Shown one piece after another: positions 8,813 through 16,250 of a stretch of DNA of 24,676 bases. Source of the stretch: a virus; the IMG/VR virus record IMGVR_UViG_3300025312_001030, positions 1-24,676 of that record; one strand, written 5' to 3'. A program made the position numbers and the translations under genes. Below the pieces are notes generated by a model. It made no database searches, had not been told where the DNA came from, and worked only from the letters and a program-made list of their open reading frames with translations. How positions within the stretch are numbered: position 1 is the first letter of the stretch; each line of letters starts with the position of its first letter.

Positions 8813-9180
8813 TATCCTGCAAACGTAACTGGTACGTTATTCTCTTCGTTCACCATCACCTTGAATAACTTCCCTAAACCGGCAGATGCATCAGCAAGTG
8901 ATTCAAAGTTGAAGTCTTTTCCGACATAGCTTGGCCCGGCCGTCACGCGAATCAGGTCTCCAGGACGCAATGTCGGCTGCGTTTTGTAGTACACCTTGTG
9001 CGTGATCAACTGGTCCGCCTTCTCATACTGCTGCACCTCCGACTGTCCGACTGTCTGGATCCAGCAACGCACGCTCGTGGCCAACTCCTCTGTGTCCGTC
9101 GTGTTGCCGATGTACTGGTCCCTCGCGTATGTCTTGCGCAGGTGGCTTACCGTGTGCGGAAGTTTTTCCAACAGGCTCAT
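8812..9180 (-). CDS. Head-tail adaptor / head closure protein
   Basis: 122 residues placed between connector and gp10-like genes, the standard location of the head-closure (SPP1 gp16/HK97 adaptor) protein. The sequence is beta-barrel-like: ATSVRCWIQTVGQSEVQQYE, then ITHKVYYKTQPTLRPGDLIRV and KLFKVMVNEENNVP. The RPGD turn and the ITHKVYY strand are typical of this fold. Its role is to close the neck after DNA packaging and bind the tail. It overlaps the connector by four bases, and its TAA shares a base with the next ATG. Confidence 0.75.
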   Translation of the reverse strand: MSLLEKLPHTVSHLRKTYARDQYIGNTTDTEELATSVRCWIQTVGQSEVQQYEKADQLITHKVYYKTQPTLRPGDLIRVTAGPSYVGKDFNFESLADASAGLGKLFKVMVNEENNVPVTFAG

Positions 9181-9989
9181 AGTCTCGCGAGCCCCCAGTG
9201 TCTATATGCCTCGAGTTGCTCCTTGGCCTCATCCGGCAGCGAGACGGCAAGACCTGCTGCCCCAAATGTCCCCCTGTCAACCTGATAGCTATAGTCGCCC
9301 AATCGCTCGCCAAGCAGTGCTCCAGGTGTGAAGCCGGCGATATCCTTCTTCTTCAATGCCATATTTTTTAGAAACTGCGAGATCACCGTGATATGGACAG
9401 CCCGCGTTATTCCCGATCCGTCCACACCGGCAGTCGTGATCACATCGCCTACCAGTGCATCCTCAGTCGCCGTGCCCAGCAATTCAGCCGGCGAGTAGCC
9501 CGCTCGGTACACGACCTTGACTGTTCCGGGCTCGCTCGGCCATGAGCCATATGAGTAAAGCTCACCGCTGTAGCCCACGTTCGTCTGATCCCAATCGCCC
9601 CAATAATCTATGCCTTGGGTGCGCACTGTGTCTAAGTCGAAGCTATTGGCAGCATCGCCATGCTTGGCTGCCGTATCAATTCGCACACTAGTGATGCGCC
9701 GCAATGGCAGATGTGTCAGCTGCAGCGTGTTGTCGCTATCTCGCGATTCCCATATCGCCAGGCCACTACGTGACGTCCAGCGCCCCTCGTAATCGTATCC
9801 TGGCCCGCCGCTCCGCAGGTGCCTCGGAAAGTATTCGGTGTGCGACTTCTGCTCCGGATCGTATTTGAGGTATTGCTTGACGAGTCCTTCAGCCAATGGA
9901 TGCACCAACGACAGAAACCCCTGCTCCTCATCCGTAATGGACGAGGACAACCCCAGTAGCAACTTGATGTCGTCCTGGTTGGCTATCAC
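9177..9989 (-). CDS. Phage head-tail connector protein (gp6/gp15-like)
   Basis: 270 residues with the layout of HK97 gp6/SPP1 gp15-type connectors. An N-terminal helical bundle (ANQDDIKLLLGLSSSITDEEQ, FLSLVHPLAEGLVKQYLKYD) is followed by a beta insertion with LTHLPLRRITSVRID (about 92-106). Next come VKVVYRAGYSP (about 158-168) and C-terminal helices ending GERLGDYSYQ and EQLEAYRHWGLARL. Connectors bind under the portal as a ring to extend the DNA channel. The inserted middle (SGGPGYDYEGRWTSRSG, DYWGDWDQTNVGYSGELYSYG) makes it longer than minimal connectors. GTG start overlaps the preceding stop; the stop overlaps the next start by four bases (ATGA). Confidence 0.85.
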   Translation of the reverse strand: MIANQDDIKLLLGLSSSITDEEQGFLSLVHPLAEGLVKQYLKYDPEQKSHTEYFPRHLRSGGPGYDYEGRWTSRSGLAIWESRDSDNTLQLTHLPLRRITSVRIDTAAKHGDAANSFDLDTVRTQGIDYWGDWDQTNVGYSGELYSYGSWPSEPGTVKVVYRAGYSPAELLGTATEDALVGDVITTAGVDGSGITRAVHITVISQFLKNMALKKKDIAGFTPGALLGERLGDYSYQVDRGTFGAAGLAVSLPDEAKEQLEAYRHWGLARL

Positions 9990-10186
9990 TTTGTCAAATA
10001 TCCTTTCGTTGCCTTACCAGTCCCACGACAGTAAGCACACACTTTTGTCTGCTTTGCACGATTGCTCCTACCGCGATCTCCCCCGGCAATCTTCATTCGT
10101 ATTCGGCCAACGCCATTGCAGTAAACACAATCGCCACCTTCGCCAATTCGGGATGGTCTCTGTGCCTTGATTCTGCTATTGAGCAT
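9986..10186 (-). CDS. Small DnaJ-type double zinc-finger protein (66 aa)
   Basis: The start ATG (MLNSRIKAQRPS) lies five bases after GAGGAGG, which decides it over a longer frame that would begin inside the terminator. Two CxxCxGxG motifs, CVYCNGVG (20-27) and CAYCRGTG (50-57), together form one DnaJ-like zinc site; the linker between them is basic. DnaJ zinc centres bind unfolded protein, and stand-alone versions occur in phages and bacteria as small chaperone or scaffolding helpers; the role here is inference. The stop overlaps the next start as GTGA. Confidence 0.75.
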   Translation of the reverse strand: MLNSRIKAQRPSRIGEGGDCVYCNGVGRIRMKIAGGDRGRSNRAKQTKVCAYCRGTGKATKGYLTK

Positions 10187-10204
10187 TGCTGCCTCCTCTA
10201 TATC

Positions 10205-10250
10205 AAAAAGGGCCGGGTGTAGGTCACAACAAACCTGGCACGCCGGCCCC
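10205..10250 (-). terminator. Rho-independent terminator before the neck genes
   Basis: Minus-strand GGGCCGG (from about 10248) pairs with CCGGCCC (to 10210), and the stem extends inward through GTG/CAC and AGGT/ACCT. It is followed by TTTTT (10209-10205). The next start codon is only 19 bases further on, so no promoter fits between; termination must be partial or regulated. Confidence 0.8.
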
Positions 10251-10303
10251 CGTCCGAGCATTTCGCCCAGTTATCCTACGTGCCGCTTCTTGTTCCTCAC
10301 TCG

Positions 10304-10924
10304 TTAATTAGCTCCGGTCATCATTCGCAGCGCCCCGCTTTGCCGCATAGCCTCCAGAATCGCAACCCACGGCTCAGCGTCATCTTTGTATTTAGCCTTA
10401 CGCTTGCTGTCGTTGCCGACGTCATTCAGTTCCCGCCCCGGAAGAGAATCAATCTGCTCCTCACTCGGGAACTGGCCAGACACAACCTCAAAGGTTGGCT
10501 GCGGCGAGTGCATGGCACCACGCAGCTCGTACAGCAGGGTCTTGAATCGATCCTCATCCAAGACCGTCGTTGTTGGATTCACGTGTGTTATTTCTCGATC
10601 GAATCCGACGATCTTTTGCGAAAGGATATGGCTGATCTGCCTGCATAGCTGAGGATTCTTCTCCAGCGGATCAGTCACGACAACCTTGGACTCCTTCTGG
10701 ACGACTCGCATGTGCAAGCCAGGGACGTCCGGCATCATGGTCATGACACCACTGAGCGATACTTCATTGCCGTCAAGCTTGTATCTGGACCACTTTCCGC
10801 GGAAGCTCAACCCCAGCGTTGTCACTCTGATGGTATTGCTGCTGTCGTCGCCGAACTCAATCTCAAACTCTGGCACATTGACTTTCGTCTTGGTGGGTGC
10901 CGCCACCGCTGTTTGCTCGGACAT
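10304..10924 (-). CDS. Hypothetical protein (206 aa) after the capsid gene
   Basis: ATG start eight bases after GGAG. The N-terminal part is beta-rich (VNVPEFEIEFGDD, IRVTTLGLSFRGKWSRYKL, VSLSGVMTMMPDV). The middle is helical (PQLCRQISHILSQKIVGFD, EDRFKTLLYELRGAMH), and the tail is charged, with EPWVAILEAMRQSGALR near the end. There is no signal peptide, membrane segment or enzyme motif. Genes in this position often encode decoration proteins or head accessory factors, but nothing in the sequence proves that. It is followed by a terminator, so capsid and this gene end one transcription segment. Confidence 0.75.
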   Translation of the reverse strand: MSEQTAVAAPTKTKVNVPEFEIEFGDDSSNTIRVTTLGLSFRGKWSRYKLDGNEVSLSGVMTMMPDVPGLHMRVVQKESKVVVTDPLEKNPQLCRQISHILSQKIVGFDREITHVNPTTTVLDEDRFKTLLYELRGAMHSPQPTFEVVSGQFPSEEQIDSLPGRELNDVGNDSKRKAKYKDDAEPWVAILEAMRQSGALRMMTGAN

Positions 10925-10967
10925 CTTCTGGTCTCCACGATAAAGATTTCATTGCTCGGACAAATTC

Positions 10968-10997
10968 GCGGCAGGCCGGCCGAAGCGGGCCCGCCGC
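10968..10997 (-). terminator. GC-rich hairpin after the major capsid gene (weak or partial terminator)
   Basis: Minus-strand GCGGCGGGCC (10997-10988) pairs with GGCCTGCCGC (10977-10968), ten pairs including one G-U, around a ten-base loop. The following bases are GAATTTG, not a real T run, so it is more likely an mRNA-stabilising or partly terminating hairpin that would favour capsid expression. Confidence 0.45.
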
Positions 10998-11019
10998 ATA
11001 AGCTACGACAGGTGAGAAA

Positions 11020-12618
11020 CTACACTTGCCCGTTGGCCGTATGGGCCACGTACATGCCAGTAGAAGGTGTTCCACCAATAGCAGGCTGTGCCAACTGGCC
11101 GCCGTACCTCGCACGTGCACACACGAGCATATGGTTGTTCCGTACGAGCGTCTGGCCCTCGGTAGTCGACTTGATCTGCAGCCCAAGCCTCTTGTACATG
11201 CGATAATGCGCAAAGTTGCAGAACACTGCCTGTGCATTACCAAAGTCACCCTGGATCAAAAATGGGTGGCCAAGAAGCGTGTAGGTCTCGACGTCGTTGC
11301 CAAACAGGAATCGATCGTCACCAGTGACGCCAGTGGCAATTTGCCGAATCCGGCGGTAAGTAGTCTCATTGGCGGCATAACAAATTCGGTTTCTGTCTCC
11401 TGTCCTGTACTCCTTGGGCACGCCAAACATCAGCTCCATCAGCTTGCCTGTCGTCCACGAACCTGCATCGACAGTGACATTCGTCGAGCCGCTGGCGTTG
11501 TACACGCCATCAGGCTCCGTCGTGCCGTTGCCAACCGCGATCACGCGGTCAAGGTCGTGCAGCAGCACTTCTCCGTAATTCCGTGTCAGCAAGTCGCCAA
11601 ATGCGATCGGCGTGTCAGACAGGAAGTCCAATCCAAGCAGGATCGCACTTTGCACGACATGGATGTTGGTGTCGAACGCTCCCACGAACGCAGTCGTCGT
11701 CACGAGTGGAACCTGCGTTGCCTCGGTATCCGCCCAAGTGATCGTAGGATTCGCGACGACCCCACCTTCAATCCGGCGTCCCCGAGGAATGTTCACCACC
11801 TCGACACGAGGATAAAGTTCTGAGTGGAGCAATGGCTGAGTTAAGATCGAGTCGTCGAATACGATTGGCACGATCTCCAAACCTTGGCTGGCGCCGCTCT
11901 CGTCTAGCACCTGCTTAACTTCCCACTCGGTGAGTCGACGGTTGTAGACATCCTTGCCGCCGTAAAGCTCGTCATCGCCGACCTCGCGGATGCAGCCGAT
12001 CCAATTCATGTTCCTCGCCGCATATTGGATCAACTCTTTGTCGTGATCAGTAATGATTGACTTCGGCATGATGCCTCTGGCAATGAGCGGTCCGAAGATC
12101 ATCATCTTCCCATAGGCCCCATTCACGGCACGATCCAACTCGCTCGGTTCATCAATGTATCGGCCAATATCCATGACTCGCTGGTTGGCCTTCGGGTGAC
12201 TTCGTCCGTTGGCTTCCTTGAGCGGAAACGTCAAAGCCGTCTTGGTCGTCGAGTACTGCTTGTCCGCCGTGATGTGGCGGATATTCGGCTCACCGCCAGT
12301 GACAGGGTCCGCACTCACGATCATGCTCGTCGTGACATTGCTTGTCGGTCTGGCCTTCTGATCCGCTGGCTTTGACAGCGTCGCAACTTGGTTGGCCATT
12401 GCCGCCATGGCATCCTGCATAGACGTCAACGTCTTGGTAAGTACACTGGCCTTGTCGGCGTCCGGGTCCTTGGTTAGCTCAGTGACCTGCTGAGGCGTGA
12501 TGCTACCGTCGCAAATCCCTTCTGCCACAGCTTTGGTGTAACTAGCATCATCTGCATCCTCAGCTACGCCCTTGTTTTGACGAAGCCAAGACTTCAAATT
12601 GTCGGTCAGTTTCAACAT
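11020..12618 (-). CDS. HK97-fold major capsid protein
   Basis: 532 residues directly after the protease, with AGGAG eight bases before the ATG. Residues 1-90 are helical and charged (SYTKAVAEGICDGSITPQQV, then a coiled-coil-like stretch to about 85), resembling a delta or scaffold domain that the protease would remove. The remaining part has HK97 capsid features: LDRVIAVGNGTTEPDGVYNASG (about 360-380) in the A-domain approach, and GHPFLIQGDFGNAQAVFCNF followed by ARARYGGQLAQPAIGG near the C-terminus. It forms the icosahedral shell. Position, length and motifs agree, and no internal break is seen. Cleavage near residue 90 is inference from family behaviour. Confidence 0.9.
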   Translation of the reverse strand: MLKLTDNLKSWLRQNKGVAEDADDASYTKAVAEGICDGSITPQQVTELTKDPDADKASVLTKTLTSMQDAMAAMANQVATLSKPADQKARPTSNVTTSMIVSADPVTGGEPNIRHITADKQYSTTKTALTFPLKEANGRSHPKANQRVMDIGRYIDEPSELDRAVNGAYGKMMIFGPLIARGIMPKSIITDHDKELIQYAARNMNWIGCIREVGDDELYGGKDVYNRRLTEWEVKQVLDESGASQGLEIVPIVFDDSILTQPLLHSELYPRVEVVNIPRGRRIEGGVVANPTITWADTEATQVPLVTTTAFVGAFDTNIHVVQSAILLGLDFLSDTPIAFGDLLTRNYGEVLLHDLDRVIAVGNGTTEPDGVYNASGSTNVTVDAGSWTTGKLMELMFGVPKEYRTGDRNRICYAANETTYRRIRQIATGVTGDDRFLFGNDVETYTLLGHPFLIQGDFGNAQAVFCNFAHYRMYKRLGLQIKSTTEGQTLVRNNHMLVCARARYGGQLAQPAIGGTPSTGMYVAHTANGQV

Positions 12619-12636
12619 ATAAACTACTCCTATTGG

Positions 12637-15600
12637 TTACAAATCAATCGATCTTTCGAAGGCCCGGTACTCTTCCGCAGCGGCGTTGTACGCCGTGAGG
12701 TCGACCACCAAGTCCAACGTATGTTTAACGCGGGCCAGATCGTCTTGACTTGCACCAAGGACGAAGTTGACCACATCGGTTAGATCGGGTTGCTTAGCAG
12801 CAACCTCTTTCTTGATCACATCGGTAATGAGCGGCTCCATGTCGTCTACTGTCATGTGGACGTGGCCCATACAGACGCTCTTGCCTTCCGGCTCTTCCGC
12901 CGGCTTTGCCGATTCAATTACGCTCTGCACTTTGCTCGCGCATCGTTCACACAAAGCCTTGGCAGCTCTCGCCATTTCCATGCCAGAAAGCTCCTCCAAG
13001 TCAGCTCGCACTTCACCCAGCAGGTCCATGTTCTTCTGCGATATCACGCGGCCGGCTTTGATCCGCACAACGGCTGATTCGTGTTCCCCTGGGTATCCGA
13101 AACCGCACGTCTCATGCAGCCAATTGCAAAAGCCCTCTTTGCTCCCGATCTCCCCCTCGAACTCGCCGAAGTCGAATTCCATGCAGTTGCTGAAAAATCC
13201 AGGATCGCTACCAACTGCGTCACATAGCCCGGCAACCATCTCTGCACTCACAGCTTTGTCGAGCTTGACAGACTTGAACCCTTTGGCCCTGGCCCTCTTG
13301 GCACAGGCAGGACAAATCTTCTCCAATACTGACACAGCGATGTCCATTTTGGAATAGTCTCGCCGCATTCTTTGCTGCGACGACAGGCCTCTCACCAGAC
13401 GTCGCTGCTCAGAGACTTTTCCGTAGGCCTTCTCGAGCGCTTCATCGATCTGCATGTCGTCGTCGCGCCTCAGCACGTCCGCGAACGAACAGAGGTCCTT
13501 GATGTGGGCGCCGCTGAACCCAGCTGTCCGCTTCACCATGTCCTCAATGAGATTGTTGGATGCAGAGGCAGACCACACACGGAACATGTCCCGTCTGCAA
13601 TGCTCGTCCGGCAAGTCGAATTGCAGCACGTCGTGGAACCTGCCTGGCCTGTCGATCAAAGTCTCGGGAAGCATGGCTGGATAGTTCGTAGTGAGGAGCG
13701 TCAAAACACCGGTGCGTTTGTCGAGTCCATCAAGCTCCGTCTTCAGCAGATCGAAAGCATAATCACTGAAGAACGAATCAATGTCCTCGAAGCAGATAAT
13801 CGACGGCGCGAGCTCACCTGCAATCTTGAACGCCATGCTGATGCTCGAGGCGCCATACATATCCTTAGCACTGACCCAGATGAATGTAGCATCCGTGTTG
13901 TTAAGCAATGCCCTGGCCGAGAGTGTCTTGCCAGTGCCTGGAGGCCCAAGAAAGATCATGCCTCGGCTGGCGAATTGGGTTCCGCTGCTGGCCAACTTGA
14001 CAGCGCGTTTGAGTGCGATCTTGTTGCCGTCAACCAAAAAGATTTCGTCTAGCGACTGGCCTTTGCGTTCAATAAACCCGCCGCCCAGTCGGAATGCCTC
14101 GCCCTTGAGGTAATTGTTCTCGCGCACCCACTCCCAGCAATCCTCAAAGAACTTAACGCCGCGGTCGTCCACGTCGTAGCGTCTGATTTCCAATCCGTCG
14201 TGATATCTCTGCAAGTCGAGGCAACACTTATGATTGTCACAAGTCCAGAATTGAAAGCCATTCACAATGAAGGTGTCAGACTTCTTGGAGTTCAACTGCA
14301 CTGTTTCTCGTTTGATCGGCCAATCGTGGCCGTAGTCATCCAGGTTCCTCGTGTCGCGAAGATTGGCCGAGTCCATCGCTATCTTCATGGCAGACAGGAA
14401 GTTTCCCATCGCGAAATATGGCGCGAACGTGCTGGTAATGTACAAGTCCTTGACTTCGCACTCCAACCATTGCGATGCCCAGTCGTGCACTGGTACAGCT
14501 GCATATGCTCGCTGGTGCTCAGGGTGAAACTCCGACTGTATCTTCTTCATGTTGAACGGCTGCACATGCTTCGTCCTGATGTCGATACCTCGCACCTGCA
14601 CAGGCCGCTTGCTCGCGTAATGCTTGGCGTACGAGCGCACGACGTCTGACTCGAACTTGCCGCGGCTCCACAACTCCACCACAGCATCGGTATTGCTCGG
14701 CACGCTTACGCCAGAGACTTCAAGGCCCTCGGCTCTCTTGATCCGGAATGAGCCAGTCTCCGCGCCTTTCTCGTCCATCATGGCATCGTAGTCCAGGACG
14801 CGGAAACCATGGCTAAACCGCAGTGCGTCTGCCTCAAACAGCACTGCCGCATCATGTGTCAACTCGTTCATGTCCAGTAGTGCCGAGATCACCGTCAGCT
14901 TGTGTGCCGTGTGCTCCACCTCTCGCAGCACCTTGCCGATCGGCAGAAACGGCTGGTGCTGCCACAACAGCGGTGCCGCTGGGTCCAACTCGAACCCAGC
15001 AGTCTCCAGTACGTCGCCGTCTCGGTCCTGCTTGTCAGTCGTGACTACGTGGCGGAGCAGCATCAGCGTCTTGGGGGGAGGCTCAAGGCCAGAGACGCCG
15101 ATGCCGTCCAGCCGCCCTAAAAAAAGGTCTTTGGCTGTCGCGATACTCTCTAGGGTCATATGGGGCGTTGAACAACAGAGACGTGATTGAGCCTCCTTGA
15201 GAAGTGATTCAACGGAGCAAGTGCGGCCCGTCGAGCAACCAGACTCTTCCATTTGCAGCAAAGCACGGACGTATGGCTCTGCCGTCGTGATACCGTATCC
15301 AAAACGAGATATGGAATTGCGACGGCCCTTTATCCTGGCGACAAATGATTCGTGCATTGAAGCTTCAGGCCTTTGCTCCGATTGGTTGCGGTGCTCCCAT
15401 ATCTTCTGGCAAGCAGCCCGAGCTTCGCTTTCGTCCATGCCGTCCTGTTTGGCGACGCATCGATCGATAAACTCAGACTGGCTCTCTCCTTCGTTGACAT
15501 GCAATTCTTCTTTCCGGCTTGGAACCATGGCAGATCGTTCCTGATGGTGCTGCCACATCGTCTCGCAAGCAGACTGTGCCTCATCCTTGTCTTTGCCTTC

Positions 15601-15816
15601 GGACTCCATCTCCGATACACATCGCCCCATCCAGTCGGACTCAGATTCGTCGTCACCTGGCCCCATCGCATGAGCCTGCTTGCCGTGCTCTTCATACATT
15701 GAATTGCATATAGCCACGGCTTGGTCCTGGTCTTTTGCCGTACCTTCATCAAGCACCATCGGCACACACATGGCCACGAAGTCGTCTTGAGATTGACCTG
15801 GTTTTGGCTTCGGCAT
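12637..15816 (-). CDS. Prohead maturation protease with an inserted AAA ATPase domain (1059 aa)
   Basis: Domains in order: three Cys repeats (about 7-44, 57-91, 111-142; for example QSQDDFVAMCVPM and ESQSEFIDRCV, each ending C-x(3-4)-W/Y); a linker; an S78/U35-type prohead protease (247-385) with the likely catalytic His287 in LLWQHQP and Ser368 in GLEVSGVSVPSN; a Cys/His-containing region (421-600); a full classic AAA ATPase (600-800) with Walker A GPPGTGKT (624-631), Walker B IICFEDIDS, sensor-1 LLTTN, DRPGR arginine fingers (723, 726) and GFSGAHI sensor-2. A protease-tail region follows (895-970) with FCNWLHETCGFGYPGE and IKAGRVISQKN, a motif normally found after phage protease domains. 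Usual phage proteases are 200-400 residues, so the ATPase appears inserted between catalytic domain and scaffold-like tail. It cleaves scaffold and capsid N-termini; the ATPase role is unknown. The major capsid gene follows after 18 bases. Confidence 0.9.
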   Translation of the reverse strand: MPKPKPGQSQDDFVAMCVPMVLDEGTAKDQDQAVAICNSMYEEHGKQAHAMGPGDDESESDWMGRCVSEMESEGKDKDEAQSACETMWQHHQERSAMVPSRKEELHVNEGESQSEFIDRCVAKQDGMDESEARAACQKIWEHRNQSEQRPEASMHESFVARIKGRRNSISRFGYGITTAEPYVRALLQMEESGCSTGRTCSVESLLKEAQSRLCCSTPHMTLESIATAKDLFLGRLDGIGVSGLEPPPKTLMLLRHVVTTDKQDRDGDVLETAGFELDPAAPLLWQHQPFLPIGKVLREVEHTAHKLTVISALLDMNELTHDAAVLFEADALRFSHGFRVLDYDAMMDEKGAETGSFRIKRAEGLEVSGVSVPSNTDAVVELWSRGKFESDVVRSYAKHYASKRPVQVRGIDIRTKHVQPFNMKKIQSEFHPEHQRAYAAVPVHDWASQWLECEVKDLYITSTFAPYFAMGNFLSAMKIAMDSANLRDTRNLDDYGHDWPIKRETVQLNSKKSDTFIVNGFQFWTCDNHKCCLDLQRYHDGLEIRRYDVDDRGVKFFEDCWEWVRENNYLKGEAFRLGGGFIERKGQSLDEIFLVDGNKIALKRAVKLASSGTQFASRGMIFLGPPGTGKTLSARALLNNTDATFIWVSAKDMYGASSISMAFKIAGELAPSIICFEDIDSFFSDYAFDLLKTELDGLDKRTGVLTLLTTNYPAMLPETLIDRPGRFHDVLQFDLPDEHCRRDMFRVWSASASNNLIEDMVKRTAGFSGAHIKDLCSFADVLRRDDDMQIDEALEKAYGKVSEQRRLVRGLSSQQRMRRDYSKMDIAVSVLEKICPACAKRARAKGFKSVKLDKAVSAEMVAGLCDAVGSDPGFFSNCMEFDFGEFEGEIGSKEGFCNWLHETCGFGYPGEHESAVVRIKAGRVISQKNMDLLGEVRADLEELSGMEMARAAKALCERCASKVQSVIESAKPAEEPEGKSVCMGHVHMTVDDMEPLITDVIKKEVAAKQPDLTDVVNFVLGASQDDLARVKHTLDLVVDLTAYNAAAEEYRAFERSIDL

Positions 15817-15817
15817 A

Positions 15818-16240
15818 TCAGCCTCTCTTGCGTTTCAACCAATTAGCATGTCGGTATCGCAACCGCATAGCTGCGTATACTTTCTGCAACGCATCGATCT
15901 GATCGGCGTCGGCAGAAGAAATCCAAGCCCCCAAGGCACCTGTGTTGAACGATGGGGAACCGACAACCTCCGGAAGAGCCTTGAGTACACTCTTGTCCGG
16001 ACGGAATCCCAGTTGCTTGATCCGTGCATTGACAAGTTCCCAATACCCATCGAAGCTGTAGCAATGTTCCGGCTTGTCAACCCACGCTATCCATTGCAGC
16101 GCATGCTCAACGTCAATGCTGAAATAGGATTTGCCAGGCGTCTTCTTGGGGATAACGACTGACTTACCGCCGTCAACACTCGGCGCTTTAGGCTTGCGCC
16201 TTTGCGGCAGTTTCGTGACTGGCTGTTGTGCTGTTGCCAC
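15818..16240 (-). CDS. Hypothetical protein (140 aa) upstream of the protease, GTG start
   Basis: GTG start about seven bases after AAGGAA, 10 bases after the previous stop. The N-terminal 40 residues are basic and Pro/Lys-rich (KLPQRRKPKAPS, VIPKKTPGKS), likely disordered. The rest is a compact alpha/beta domain with several Trp and Tyr (HALQWIAWVDK, FDGYWELVNARIKQLGF, a helix DADQIDALQKVYAAMRLRY) and a basic tail NWLKRKRG. The TGA is followed one base later by the protease ATG, so the two are co-translated. The position just before protease and capsid genes fits a head accessory, but no family is recognised. Confidence 0.75.
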   Translation of the reverse strand: MATAQQPVTKLPQRRKPKAPSVDGGKSVVIPKKTPGKSYFSIDVEHALQWIAWVDKPEHCYSFDGYWELVNARIKQLGFRPDKSVLKALPEVVGSPSFNTGALGAWISSADADQIDALQKVYAAMRLRYRHANWLKRKRG

Positions 16241-16250
16241 GTTGTGTTCC

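Noticed and set aside
10187-10261. N-terminal extension of the zinc-finger gene (MLGRGPACQVCC...)
   Set aside because: It spans the terminator and lacks a ribosome-binding site, whereas the internal ATG has GAGGAGG at good spacing. The apparent CxxCC is a by-product of GC-rich stem sequence.
10249-10303. Possible promoter upstream of the zinc-finger gene (TAGGATAAC as a -10)
   Set aside because: There is no -35 at proper spacing and it would lie before the terminator, so the transcript would still meet the hairpin.
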